This document shows, piece after piece, positions 12,280 to 23,696 of a stretch of DNA of 64,000 nt. The stretch covers positions 682,001-746,000 of the forward strand of contig JAKZHN010000001.1 in the NCBI GenBank assembly GCA_037179335.1. Reading direction: 5' to 3'. The translations under genes and the position numbers were made by a program. Positions within the stretch are counted from its first letter, which is position 1, and every line of letters begins with the position of its first letter. Source of the stretch: Cyclaneusma minus (lineage: Eukaryota; Ascomycota; Leotiomycetes; Marthamycetales; Marthamycetaceae). A model generated the notes under the pieces. It saw only the letters and a list, made by a program, of their open reading frames with translations, was not told the origin of the DNA and did no database searches.

Positions 12280-13827
12280 ATGTTTTTACAACCCACGCGG
12301 AACCACTTTCGTCCCAGTGTTGCCTGGAAATCAGTCACTTCAACTACTCCTCCATGTTTTTCCTCTGAAGTCCAACATCTCAGGCTCTCTCTCGCGTCTA
12401 CACCAATCTCCAAGTGTCGCACTCCGATCCTACCCCAGAACACAAGCTTCCAGCCGCCGGGCAGAGGTTTCTACGTCAAGAAGTCGAACGCAAGTATGCC
12501 AGTTACTTTGGACACTGCTGAGGCAACAAAATGCCTGATGGCATACATCAAGGGTGGCGCTCTTGGGCCCACCGCTGGAACAGGGACAGCGTATTCAATT
12601 GTGGAAGAGACTGCCATCAAGATCGTCTTCATGGCTGCTCTCATGTCATTTGCAACGATGGGTACGGTTCCCCTGGATCGCTACATTATCGAAATCGACC
12701 GACATTCCGGCGAAGTGATTTCTTCCGAGCTTGCCTCCATCACCCATTCCGAGTTAGAAGCGATGTTCGTTGAAGCCGGAATCGGCCATCTTGACACCTT
12801 CGAGAGGTTCAAAGATGGAGCCTTCAGTGTTTCATACAAAGCCTTCTGCGATTCAAAGGCCTACATCGTCCAGCTCAGGTCGAACGGCAATATGGACACC
12901 ATCCACGCTGTTCACCAGCTCATCCACCAGAAATGTCCGGATGCTGTCCCTACACCGCAAATCTTCAAGGCGAAGACGGAGCCACAGTGCAAGTTGCCTG
13001 TTCAGATCAGTGAATTCGTGCCCGGTGTCATGGCAGATGCTGCATATCCGGGACTTGCTTTCAACGAGAAAGTCCGACTTCTGAAGCGCATTGCTCGTGC
13101 GTTCGACGCAGTCTGGTCTCTGATGCCTTCTTCCAAGATTTCTCAGATAGGAGAAGCACTCATCGACCCTGACAACCTTACGCTGTCTATCGGTCCTGAT
13201 CGTCGGTTTCAGCTTGGAGGACCTTTCTCGTCAGTCTCGTCCTACCTGGAGAGTTGGATCAAAAGGAGGGTGCTCATGCTACAAGAGCAACATGGCGTCG
13301 ACGAATTCAAAGCGAAATATCTCGACCGGATCTTACAGGTCACCGGCACATTGTCCTCGAGGATTCCCGACTGTGTCAACCAAGTGCCTCTGGTTTTGAC
13401 TCACGCTGACATGGGACTTCACAACATGATACTAGACTCCAGTCCGCCACACGATCTGAAAGCCGTCATCGATTGGGAGTTTGTCTATTGCTATCCGTTT
13501 CCGTTTTCAGTGTCCCGGCACATTGAGCCTATGTTTTCCGAAGACTCGGAGCCGGCACTGGAGACTGTACCTACTCCTGGGTCTGAGCAGACAGGTACAT
13601 TAAGAAGCGCATTCTGGGAGGAGATACCAGAGTGGAGAGACTTGTTGGCTCACGAGTCGTCTCAGGTGTTCTTGGATTTCTATAACTTCGGTCTCTTCCT
13701 CAAGGTCGAGGCTCTGCGTGGGGGTCCATCGGATGTCGAAACTAAATGGAACTCCTGGAGTCGTAACTGCAAAGTGGTGGACGTATTCCTAGATAGATAC
13801 GGAATCTCACCGTTGCCTAACATGTAA
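12280..13827 (+). CDS. Phosphotransferase with aminoglycoside-phosphotransferase (APH) fold, 515 aa
   Basis: Single-exon ORF. The C-terminal half has the APH/choline-kinase catalytic signature: LTHADMGLHNMI at about residue 375 (Brenner motif H-x-D-x4-N, with catalytic Asp and metal-binding Asn), followed by AVIDWEF, which supplies the metal-binding Asp of the DFG-like motif. The N-lobe (about residues 150-260) includes ISEFVPGVM in the hinge position. Fungal members of this family are numerous and mostly of unknown substrate; antibiotic resistance should not be assumed. The first 72 residues before a second in-frame ATG at 12496 (MPVTLDTAEATKC) are rich in Ser, Thr, Pro and Arg with almost no acidic residues. 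They could be a mitochondrial presequence or untranslated leader, so the true start may be 12496 (443 aa). Confidence 0.8.
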   Translation: MFLQPTRNHFRPSVAWKSVTSTTPPCFSSEVQHLRLSLASTPISKCRTPILPQNTSFQPPGRGFYVKKSNASMPVTLDTAEATKCLMAYIKGGALGPTAGTGTAYSIVEETAIKIVFMAALMSFATMGTVPLDRYIIEIDRHSGEVISSELASITHSELEAMFVEAGIGHLDTFERFKDGAFSVSYKAFCDSKAYIVQLRSNGNMDTIHAVHQLIHQKCPDAVPTPQIFKAKTEPQCKLPVQISEFVPGVMADAAYPGLAFNEKVRLLKRIARAFDAVWSLMPSSKISQIGEALIDPDNLTLSIGPDRRFQLGGPFSSVSSYLESWIKRRVLMLQEQHGVDEFKAKYLDRILQVTGTLSSRIPDCVNQVPLVLTHADMGLHNMILDSSPPHDLKAVIDWEFVYCYPFPFSVSRHIEPMFSEDSEPALETVPTPGSEQTGTLRSAFWEEIPEWRDLLAHESSQVFLDFYNFGLFLKVEALRGGPSDVETKWNSWSRNCKVVDVFLDRYGISPLPNM

Positions 13828-14428
13828 GCAGATGATCATGCAGGCAAGGAAGCTTTAGCTGCAAAGATTGCAGGGATGTATCATGGATGGCACGTGGCCC
13901 TTAGAGGCATATGTCAACTAGTTAGCCAAATTCCAGGTCTTCACACCATGCTCAGTCAAGCCTGACAGCTCCACCCTTACCACCCCTCAATATATGTTGG
14001 TTGGGTCGGTCGGGGGTATGGGCCGACCCGCGCAGTCGGGCCGGAGGCTACGTTGGGTTGAATGGTGAACTATCAACTATGGCGACACGCCAGCCATGTA
14101 CCCCACACACGGTTGACAGGCTAAATTCAATGTGGGTCTAAGAAAAGCTCTGTTATCATATTTCACGTATGGGGAAGCAAGCGCGAAAAGAGAAGGTCGG
14201 CTTCCTCCGTTCTGGACAACAAACTTCTATAAAAGGCCGAAACTGCTCAGGAACCTCGACTCAGTAAGTTGTCTCAGTTTCCTGAACCACTTGCAGGAAC
14301 CCGGCGATCTGTTTACTATTACACTCTGGATTCAATCTCCCAGTAAGAAACACTGCCTGACATCAGAATGTGTCAGAAAAATAACTCCGTATAAGTCTTC
14401 CAACATTACTGGCGATCACGCTATCGCA
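13828..14428. other. Intergenic, nothing supported
   Basis: No coding region is recognised. A short GC-rich inverted repeat (GGGTCGG / CCGACCC) lies at about 14003-14030. The open frame from 14132 joins the pseudogene downstream, but its first 99 codons show no family similarity. Confidence 0.35.
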
Positions 14429-15185
14429 ATGGCAGCAGCAATACTCCTTCCTTACGATGTGGCCGCCTTCAATAAGATACCTCACTTACAATCATCCGAG
14501 CAAGGGTTTAATGAACGTGGTGGCCACAAGTACATCGAGAGTGGATTCGCCGAGCTCTTCAACAGACACAAACTAACACTCAAGTTCTGTCTGGTTCTTC
14601 TTCACCGCCATGGATCACTTGCACGAGAACAAGCTATGGTCGATACCAACGGGACCTCGGTGCCGTGGAACATTAATCACACCTTTGACGACGGAAGCGA
14701 CTATTAGAAGTGGAATGGATCCGTTTTCCCGTCTGCTTGGCTGGTTGAAGACGGCCGTCTGATGCCGTATGAATTTGCGTTCACACCATCAAAGTCCACG
14801 GACGGTCAAAGTCGACTAGAAGCCTCTGATGTCGCTTTCCTGCAAGACTTCGTCGACTCCATTCAGCTGCACAAGCTTGAACGGGTATTTGGTCTGGGGC
14901 TGTTGGGTGACGCGAAGACAAAGACACTTGAGATTACCGAGGGAACTGCGAACATTGCCTTCCCTCTCCACGATGAGAGAATTCTTTATGATGGTTCCTG
15001 TGTCCAGGCTAGCTGGGGTTTTCAGAGTCCGGACAACGGCGGGCCACTTTGCGACGGCAAAACCTCGTACTGCTTCAAGGGCTGTCTTACCAATACACAT
15101 TTCACCCTGCATGTAAGTTGTTCTGTTCAAGTGACATCCACCTTACCTGTATCTGATTCACTTTTAGTATACTAAAGAGGATTGA
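14429..15185 (+). pseudogene. Conserved fungal hypothetical protein gene interrupted by one in-frame TAG
   Basis: From the ATG at 14429 the frame reads MAAAILLPYDVAAF, then LVLLHRHGSLAREQ and NGTSVPWN, which match a family of small Dothideomycetes/Eurotiomycetes proteins of unknown function. At 14705-14707 there is a TAG. The same frame continues directly with KWNGSVFPSAWLVEDGRLMPYEF, which is also typical of the family, so the stop lies inside the conserved region and not at its end. A GT-AG intron of 55 bp (15113-15167) then joins a final exon of six codons, ending at 15185. No intron with plausible sites removes the TAG without deleting conserved residues. It may be a pseudogene, a read-through gene or a sequence error. 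A C-to-T change of CAG is one simple origin. Confidence 0.65.
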
Positions 15186-15848
15186 AACTTACGCCGTCGA
15201 CGACGTCTCCAACGATCTTTGTAAGTTCAAGTCAAAATTCGTAATCACACAAAAATTTAATTCACTATCTAACATACTATCAGACCAAAGCGCGTTTTCC
15301 GGTTGTTGGCAGCCCATTGAGTACGAGTCGCAGTCGGGGAGCTGTTGATTCTTGCTGGCTCTCTCGCAATTTCCTTTTCACTCCATGCTTTCTATCTTGG
15401 ATTTTCTATTCGAACCAATATAGCATCGTGAGCTCTAGCAGGTAGTTCAAGAAACAATTACTTTACTTCTTTGGCCGTTAGCTGAAAATGACATGAATTT
15501 CTTTAAGGATCAGTCAAGCTAAGACTGGCTTATTTGGTCTCGTTTCCATAATGGTAAGGCGGCTGGCTTTTCTCCTGCTCTAAGCAAAAACCTTGGGATA
15601 CTCAGGAGATAAATATAGCCGCCTGGGGATATAAATTATAAAGCGACGTAATATTTTGTTTCCTTTTAAACCACAAGCTTAGTTTGGCTATGATTGTCCT
15701 TGTCACAAGCGAAGAGTTCGGACAAAAGGGACACATTCCGACTCCTCCTGCCACTTTTCAACAAGACTCGGCTCTGTGGCTAGCTCGGCTCTAATTGATT
15801 TTGGTATTTACCAAAAGAGTGAACCCGAAAAGCAGGAATCCAAATAAC

Positions 15849-15887
15849 AAATCCATGCAAGAAATCCATGCAAGAAATCCATGCAAG
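15849..15887 (+). repeat. 13-bp tandem repeat, three perfect copies
   Basis: The unit AAATCCATGCAAG is repeated three times without mismatch. Confidence 0.9.
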
Positions 15888-16439
15888 AAACCCAAGAACG
15901 ATTCCTCTTCTCCTCCGCAGTGTAAGTTAGTGGCGGGAGCTAGCTGTGCTAGTGGAGAGAAGGGGAAGGGAGAAAAAAGAAGCGGAACTCGCCAACGCTG
16001 GATTCAAGGAGAGCGGGAGCAAGCTGAAGAGTGGAGAGCTGGCTGGGGAGCTGGAACTGGAGAGCGGCGCATGCTGGGGAGCAGCATCATGCTGGTGGAG
16101 AAAAGAAAGCAGGGGAAAAGAGAAGCCAGTGGTGGTGAAGTCCTCTGGCGACTCTTCAACTTTCCAACTCTTCAGCCCTCTTTCTTGTATAGGCCCTGGC
16201 AGGACATGTTGTTGAGCGGGGATCTTGTGTGTTTGAAGAGGTCGGATGGCAGTGATGGTGCCAGCTTATGTCGAATCGGACTGGCAGTCAAGGTACCAGC
16301 TCGAGCGTCGGGCAGTGAAGATGCCAGCTGGGGACATCAAGGTGTTTGGAAGGGTAGGGATAGAGGAAACTTGGGGTCTGGAGGGTGAGGAGGGTGCGCT
16401 GACGAGATGGGTTGACTGGCGCAAACGAGGTAGGCGGCG

Positions 16440-16481
16440 GGGAGGGGAGGGGAGGGGAGGGGAGGGGAGGGAGGAGGAGGG
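16440..16481 (+). repeat. GGAGG pentanucleotide repeat
   Basis: About eight units of GGAGG follow one another, with minor variation at the right end. The G-runs on the plus strand could form a G-quadruplex. Confidence 0.85.
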
Positions 16482-17727
16482 TGTGTGGCAGGTGTGCCAA
16501 GCCAGGCTGAGGGCTGTTGGGGACATCGGGGCCCTCGAGGGCGAAGCGAATCGTTCGAAGAGGATGCAGGCGTCTGCAGTTTTCAGGATTTTGAGCCCAA
16601 CACACACTGCTACGTTACGTGGCGGACCTAGAACGAGTCATCCGGTCGACGAGTAGCCAGTCGACCTTCCTAGTCGTTCCTCAAGCTCTAGGACATCCTA
16701 GCAGTCATACCGGAGGGGTCTCCAGACTTGTTGGCGCACGAGCTCCAGTGCTCCAGCGATGTGACTCAGGGAGCGGTGTTCTTGCCCATGTGTTGCGTGA
16801 TGGATGCGGAAATCGAGTAATCCAATGGACGAGTGGCAAGTCGACTTTCCTAGTGGATTTCCTGAGAATGAAACATCCCAGCGAGTCCGCGGGTTTGACG
16901 AGCGACGTCTTGCCTCTTCTAGGTGAAAGACCTACCCAATCTGTGTTCCAGTGAAGGAACAATGATCAGTGTTGGTTTCACTAGGAGGTGGGACACTGCA
17001 TGCAGTGGGTGGTTTAGGTGGTTCAATTCCAGGTGTCTAAGGAGCTTGCAAGAGCTCCGAGACTAGGAATATTGAGATTTGAGCAATGATCGTAAGAATC
17101 GGGGGCGCCGTCCAAACCAGAATACGTCAATACGACAGATCTCCGGTTTGCGAGAGGAAACTTTCGATGTGTAATAAATAGTAACAGAGATTCCTTATTT
17201 ATTGCGAAAAGTTGTCAAGCAGGCAGGAGAGAGAAGGAATGCCAGAAGCGATATCCATTCTAGCTCAGCTAGCTGCCTATGAATACTAGGGTAGCTAGCT
17301 GAGAATAAAGACTAAGCCATAAAGAGCTCTTAAGAAAGAGCTAGAACAGACAAGGAGCTAGCGGTGCTTTGCACAGCTCAATAATAGTCCAAGTAATTCG
17401 CAATATTCTTGTCTGACCATGGCTGGTAACCACCCTAGGAGCTAGCGGCTTACCCGTAGCTCACCTTGGTGTGCCTTAGGCTAGCCCTCGGTTAGCGAGG
17501 GCTAGAGGATATTTAGGGAGCCCACACACTCACTTTTACCTTTTAGAATCAAGAACTATTACAACCATTCAGACCCCTACATGAGTACTCATGAGACCGG
17601 TGGAACCAACAATTCTCAATTACTGGGAATATTGAGATTTGAGCAACGGTCGTAAGAACTGGGTTTGCTGATTGAACCGGAATACGACAGGTATCCGGTT
17701 TGCGAGAGGAAGCTGTTGATATGTGAA

Positions 17728-17890
17728 ATTGTTGCAACACCCACTGCAAGGTTAGGGTGGCCCGTGCGACACTCCCTTTCCCTCACCACCGTCACTACCC
17801 TTGAGGGCCACAGGCCACCACGCTAGCCTTGGATATATCTACGCGATGGCAGGAAGCTCTCCATGGACTAAACTTAACCATGAATATACC
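17728..17890 (+). mobile_element. LTR-like relic
   Basis: The stretch starts TTGTTGCAACACCCACTGCA and holds GGTTAGGGTGGCCCGTGCGA and AGGCCACCACGCTAGCC. It follows the same skeleton as the repeat pair at 41657 and 49677 (GGTTAGCCAGCTGGTCCGTGC ... AGGCCACCACGCTAAGCT), but is much less AT-rich. I read it as a separate solo or truncated LTR of a related family. Confidence 0.5.
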
Positions 17891-18414
17891 CCTCTGCCTA
17901 GTCGTCCTAAGACTTTGCAATTGGAATATTCTAAGTAATTCGGAATATTCACAATTACTTGGATGTCTAGAAATATTTAATAACAACCTTCAGTGTCTGA
18001 CAGTTGCCATTCATCGGTCATGAATCATTCAAATAGGTTGCCCTTTCAATGGTGCTCTTGTATTAGGATAGCCTTCTCTTTGTCTTTAGGGGTTTTTGGT
18101 TTTGTGAGGTTTCTTGCATGAAACTCTTTCACTAAGGCTGATCCATTTGCCAAATTCTCCTCCGGCTCCCAAGTACCAAGTATTTTCATCGTGCCCATAA
18201 TCCTTCCACTTCACGTAATACTGCAACTTCTTGTAATAAAGCTTCGAATCTAGTACCTCATCTACGGCTTAAGGATACTTTAGCACTCTTGGCCTCGGGA
18301 ACAGCTCTAGATCTGGACGACTTTGTGAAGCGGGGAAATGAACTTGGGGCAGTAGGCCGTATGTCTCCATTGACAGTACTAGCTGATGAGGATGTGCCGA
18401 ACGACTCATTGATC

Positions 18415-18654
18415 GACGCCCAAAACACCCAAGCATACTACCACGACGTTCGCCACAAGCGACTGGAGTTTGAGGAAGGTGATCAAGTTCTCTTGTCGAT
18501 GAAAAACATAAAGACTAAACGACCGGCCAAAAGACTCGATGCGAAAGCCATTGGTACATTCAAGATTCTTAAGAAGTTGAGTCCTCAGTCATACAAACTC
18601 GAACTACTGGTACGACAAATCTCTAGTTTGCGAGAGAAAGCTCTCGATACGTGA
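18415..18654 (+). mobile_element. Ty3/Gypsy pol C-terminal fragment (end of integrase)
   Basis: In the open frame 18289-18654 the residues AYYHDVRHKRLEFEEGDQVL, then LLSMKNIKTKRPAKRLDAKA and IGTFKILKKLSPQSYKLEL follow the pattern of the C-terminal part of Gypsy integrases. There, a Y-Y-D repeat is followed by F-x-x-G-D-x-V-L-L-S, K-L-x-x-K-x-x-G-P-F and Y-x-L-E-L. The Pro of the usual GPF is Thr. The rest of the element (reverse transcriptase, RNase H, integrase core) is absent; this is a fragment. Confidence 0.75.
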
Positions 18655-19189
18655 TAAACGAGTGGTCCTGACATTTAGTCATCGGAGTATTCAGAATATT
18701 CACCATTGTTACGAATGTCGAGCAACGGTCATAAGAATTTGGACCGCCTTCCGAATCAGAATACGACAGAGCGTTCTTAACTATTAGGAATATCAAGCAA
18801 TGGTTATAAAAACTGGGACCGGCATTTAAATCAGAATACGACAGATTTCCGGTTTGCGAAAGAATTCGGAATATTCTTGATGACTAGGAATATTGAGAAA
18901 GTAGAAAGTAGAAACGATCGTAACAGTTGGGACCGCCGTCTTAATCAGAATACGACAGAATATTCTCGACTACTAGGAACGAACATTAAGCAACAGTCGT
19001 AGGAATTAGGACCGCCGTCAGAATCAGACAACAACAGGGCATTTTCAACTACTAGAGAAATATCAAGCAACGGTTGTAACTGTAAGAATTGGGACCGCCG
19101 TCTGAATTGAACTACGATATATTTCCGGTTTGCGAGATAATTGGGAATATTCTAAGTGGTTGCGAATATTCCAAGTAAACAACCAGTTG

Positions 19190-19985
19190 TCTATCACGTG
19201 CGCGCCTTACCCTGACCCCCAAGGGTACGAACACCGATCAGTGATTCTCTCCTTTGAGGATCACAGAACGGCTACGTTACTTTAGAAATAGGCAGACCAG
19301 ATTTCTGATGATTCAGTTCATCATAAACTGACTCTGTGCTAAGGATTACTGACGCTCTACTGCCTTACCCGACAAGAACAGGAGTTACGCAGTGAGCCCA
19401 GTCATCAAAAGGCTGGCAGACTGCTGACTTACCCGACAAGAATGGAGTGACCCAGCCCAGATCTGCAGCCTGCGTTCCACCGCGCAGCATACCAGAACAG
19501 CTTGGAAACCTACCGAGTCTCTGATTACTCAGTGGCTGAAAGAGCTGAATCTAAAGAACCCCGACATCAAACTGCGCAGCTCCCCAAACTGCGCAGTTCC
19601 CCACTATCTCTGCAGCTGCAAGCTTCAGACTTGAAGCTGCTCCTGCTAGCGCGGATCAAGCACAGCTGCAACTCAAAAGCAACTTCTTACAGCAAGCTCC
19701 TCCTCCCTCCTCCGTCTACCACGCAACTTCAAGTCCACCCCGCCCGTGGCACAAGACAAGACAAGCCCACTCCCTCCGTGGCCAGAAGAATCTCCTCCCT
19801 CCCTCCTACAAATACGAATAGCTCCTCCTCCTCTACAAGTCCGAAACCCTCCTACACATCTAAAGCTTCAAGAGCTGCAGCATCAGCTGCAATTTGAAGC
19901 TCAAGACAACACCAAATACAGCCGTCTCACCCCGCGCGTACGCATCTTCACCCTCCCCGGTGATCCCAACAAATCCGGAATATTC
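19190..19985. other. GC-normal block between repeat units, no supported gene
   Basis: The open frames 19502-19897 and 19746-20072 are rich in Ser, Pro, Leu and Gln with no motif. The composition could be the start of a retroelement gag region, but I cannot support that. Confidence 0.3.
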
Positions 19986-20759
19986 TTAATTTCTAGAAAT
20001 ATTAACAAAGTAGAACCGGTAGTAAACACTTGGGGCCGCCGTCCGAACCAGAATACGACAGAGTCTTTTTAACTGCTAGGAATACTGAGTAACGGTTGTA
20101 AGAATTGGGACCGCTATCCAAACCGGAAAACGAGAGATCTCCGGTGCTTCAGAGGAAGCTTTCGATCCGTGAAGCACCAGTCGTCCTGATATCTCGCTAG
20201 TAATTGAGATATTCATAGTAATTGGGAATATCCAAAATAATTACGAATATTCCAAGTAATTGCGAATATTCCAAGTAATTCGGCATATTCACGTATTACG
20301 AACATTCAGAAACGGTCGTAACATTGAGCATCGGTTATAATAATTAGGACCGGTGTCCAAACCCGGATACAACAGGTCTCCGGTGCTTAAGAGGTAGGTT
20401 TCGATCCGTGATACATTACTCGTTCTGACATAAGGGTAGATATTCCAAGTTCTTGCGAATATTCCAAGTAATTCAGAATATTCACACTACGAACATTAAG
20501 AAACGGTCGTAATATTGAGCAACGGTTATAACAATTGGGACCGCCATCCAAACCCGGATCCGACAGATCTCCGGGTTGCGAGAGAAAAAGTTCTCGATGC
20601 GTGAAAAACCGGTCGTTTCTTTCATGTGAGGATTTTTGAAAACATCATATCGCAGGTTGGAAATATGAAAATCCTGCAATAAGTACAATCAATTGAGGGC
20701 CTTTATATCCTTATAGATCATCATATGCAATAAGAAAAAAAAATACCCATTTCCAATAT

Positions 20760-21318
20760 TTATTTCCGTAAATGCCAGGCACAGCCAATGGCCTTGGAGC
20801 TTGCCAGCCAGCCAGCCAGAAAAAAACTCTTCGCTCTTTAGCTTTTTAAAGGCATTCGGAGCTTCGCTGGCACTTCTGCAATTGGTAAGCGGGCTTTAAG
20901 GCTAATTGGCTATAATATTATAAAAGGATTTATGCTATATATAAAAAAAATAGACGGGAGAATTAAAAAACAATTAACGATTTGCAAAAAATATTGCTAG
21001 AAAAAAGAAATAGCAATTTTTTAAAAATTTAATTTATACGCTTTTGGCTGGCCAAAAACTTTATAAGCTTTATATATATAATTAATTAATTGCCAGCTAA
21101 TCTTTTAATAGAAAATTAATTATTTATATTTTTATAAAATATTATATATATAAAATATAATAATATTTATTTCTGTAAATGCTAAATATAGCTAATGGCT
21201 TTAGAATTTGCCAATTAGCCAATTAGAAAAAAGCTCCGCTTTTTAGCTTTTTAAAGGTATTTAAAATTTTGCTAATATTTTTGCAATTGGTAAATGGGCT
21301 TTAAAATTAATTGGCCAA
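20760..21318 (+). repeat. Direct repeat pair of about 155 bp, one copy more mutated
   Basis: The copies lie at about 20760-20915 and 21165-21318. They share TATTTCCGTAAATGCC against TATTTCTGTAAATGCT and end with TTGCAATTGGTAAGCGGGCT against TTGCAATTGGTAAATGGGCT. Nearly all differences are C-to-T or G-to-A in the second copy, with a few short indels. Confidence 0.8.
20967..21126 (+). repeat. Left border copy of a repeat found at both ends of the AT block
   Basis: It aligns in direct orientation with 51345-51503. The central 130 bp align without gaps and differ almost only by C-to-T and G-to-A changes, all in this left copy. Shared landmarks are AAAAATTTAATTTAT and CTTGGCTGGCCAAAA or its mutated form. 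Confidence 0.85.
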
Positions 21319-23696
21319 GCGCGAAATAAATTATATTTGCTTATAAGAAATTGCTGGTTAAAATTAAAGTTAATAGCTAAATTATTGGAATAATAGCCTT
21401 TAAAAGCATTTAAAAAGTATTGGTTAAATTTTTAAATATTAGATTCCAATATATCATTATTTGCAATATACTAGGCAATATTTTTATAAAACTTATATTT
21501 AGTATATTTGGCAATATTAAAGCAATTAATAGCTTGCAAATATTTGCGAAATTTAATAAAATAAGCAATGCAAATAAAAAGGCCAATAATATATTAAAAA
21601 AGCAAAGCTATTGGTAATTGGAAATTTAATATAAAAAAGGTTATAAGGCTTTTATAAAGCAAATATAATTAATTATAATAATAATCGTAATCTTTATACC
21701 AATATAATTAATATTAAACTTATTATTAAAAAATATAAAAATAACATAATTGCTTTTTTTTAATAAAGCAATATATTGGTATTAAACTTTTATTTAATTA
21801 AAACATAAATGGTCTTTAAATTGTTTATAGCTACATATAAATTTAATGATATAAAAAAAACGGCAAAAGCGGTTTTAAATATTATATTAAAATTTAAATT
21901 AATTAATTGCTTTTTTATAAAAAGGACAATTGCAAAAAATAAGGCTTTAATAATAATACCCAATAGCTAAATTTTGAAAAGCGGCGGAGTTTTGCGCTTT
22001 TAAAGATTTTTTAAAATTCTATAATAGCCGGCTATAATTAATTTTATCAAAGGCAAATTAAAGGCTTTTTGCAAAATTGAGCGGATTGTATAAATATTAT
22101 ATAGGGCAAATAAAGCGGTTTAAACAAAATAAAATTGAATTTAAATTTGGTTTTTTTATAATAATTAATATTATTATTATAAAAAGCAATTTATTTAATA
22201 ATCCGATTTGCAATTGCCAAATAAGAAGGCTTGCTTTTTTTGGTATTAAAATGCTTTTAAAAATTAATTAAATATTCACATAAATTATAAAAGGCTGCAA
22301 TTAGATTATAAAAAACTATATAATGCGCCCGGGGTAATAAAAAATTATAATTGTTTATTTTGGCGATAATATATTAAAACCAAATTCAAATATTATTACA
22401 AATATTAATTAGCGATTTTATTAATTAAATTATATAATAAAATATTTGCAGAATTATTTAAATGCCTAAAAGAAGAAACAAATTTTAAAAAAATATTTAA
22501 TTTTACGGCTAAAAATAAAAGCTTTTATAAAATTAAATGCTAAAAGCTATTGCGCAAAATATATTTAAAAAGGCCCCGCTAAATTATAAATCTATTAATA
22601 TAAATTATTAATTTATAAGCTAATTATATTTGCTTTTATTAATTAAGCGTTTTAAAAATAGCTTTAATTTTAAAAATATTAATATTTAATAAAATACTAA
22701 ATATTTAAATTAGCTTTAGCAAATAATTAGCAAAAGCCTAATATTATAAAAAGATACTGGTATAAATGCGCCAATTGCAGCGCGCTAAAAGGCAATTAGC
22801 AATATAAAAGCTATTTAGTTTTATTATTAAAGTATTTATAAATAAATAAATTAGGGATTTAGCTTTATTATTAAAAACTTAAATACTATTATAATTAAAA
22901 AAGAAATTGCGCTATTAAATTAAATTATTTTTTATATTTTTTAGCAATTTACGCTAAAAAAACTTTGGTATTAAATGGAAAAATGGCAATAAAGCTTTAA
23001 AAGAAATAGTAATAAAGGTAATTTAATTAAATAATTAAAGGGGCAAAATTTAAAGTTGTAGCTAAGTTTTATATTTTAAATAGGAAAATGGTTTTGCGGG
23101 AGTAAGCTTTTAATATTAGAATTAGGATATTGGCTAATTGCTTTTAAAACCAAAAATATTATGGTTTTTATATTAATTATTAAATTTAATATTGTAATTG
23201 GTGTTTTTTTTTGTTTTTTTTAATATTTTATAAAAGAAATTAAAATCCTGTTTTTATAGGGTTAGAAGCTTTAAAAAATATATTAAAAATATAATATTAT
23301 TATTATTTAAAAGCTTTTGCAAAAAAATTAAAAATAAATAATATTATTATTAGGCCAATTTTTTTTAATATAGATTTTTTTTTTCAATTAAAGCCTAGTA
23401 ATTATTAATATAAAATAGCTATTGGAATTATATAAAAAGCGTTTTTTATATCTTTTCTAAAAAAGAATATAGGCTTTGCTATTGAAATGCCCTCCTAATG
23501 GTTCGAATTAAACCCTTGCCAAAACACCCTGGTTATATGCAAAAGTCACGCCTTTTTATATGTATAAAAAAATGCATAATATTTTTCAAACTGTAAAATA
23601 GCTTTGTTTTAAATATAATATTTAAAAAATCCAATCTATATTAAATTCAAATAAATTATAATTACTAATATGCTTTAATATAATTAAATTTTTTTT

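Larger units (their letters stand above)
15186..17061. other. Gene-poor transition zone with simple repeats
   Basis: No gene is supported. The stretch is purine-rich from 15950 to 16500 and contains the repeats listed separately. Open frames at 15795-16388, 16246-16656 and 16619-16954 are products of the biased base composition. Two related 50-bp segments 180 bp apart (about 16632-16681 and 16811-16862) share a core with GTCGACTTTCCTAG, which suggests an old repeat. Confidence 0.4.
17062..20610 (+). repeat. Degenerate interspersed array of about 12 related units
   Basis: A consensus of roughly 110 bp recurs in the same orientation. It starts with ACTAGGAATATTGAGCAACG, continues with GTCGTAAGAATTGGGACCGCC and AGAATACGACAGATCTCCGG, and ends with TTTGCGAGAGGAAGC and TTCGATACGTGA. 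Fuller copies lie near 17062, 17625, 18600, 18780, 19055, 20072, 20300 and 20480; partial ones near 18720, 18885, 18964 and 19990. Short AAGTAATTGCGAATATTCC blocks fill the gaps. The copy at 18600 overlaps the end of the Gypsy pol relic, so the unit may derive from a retroelement tail. Family unknown. Confidence 0.75.

Noticed and set aside
15538..15612. tRNA-like stretch (CCATAATGGTAAGGCG resembling an A box, then GCTT...AAGC arms)
   Set aside because: No acceptable B box (GGTTCRANNCC); the T-arm and acceptor stem have several mismatches and the anticodon loop would be far too long. At best a decayed tRNA or SINE head.
16246..16656. ORFs of 105-136 aa across the GGAGG repeat
   Set aside because: Open only because the repeat lacks stop codons on either strand.
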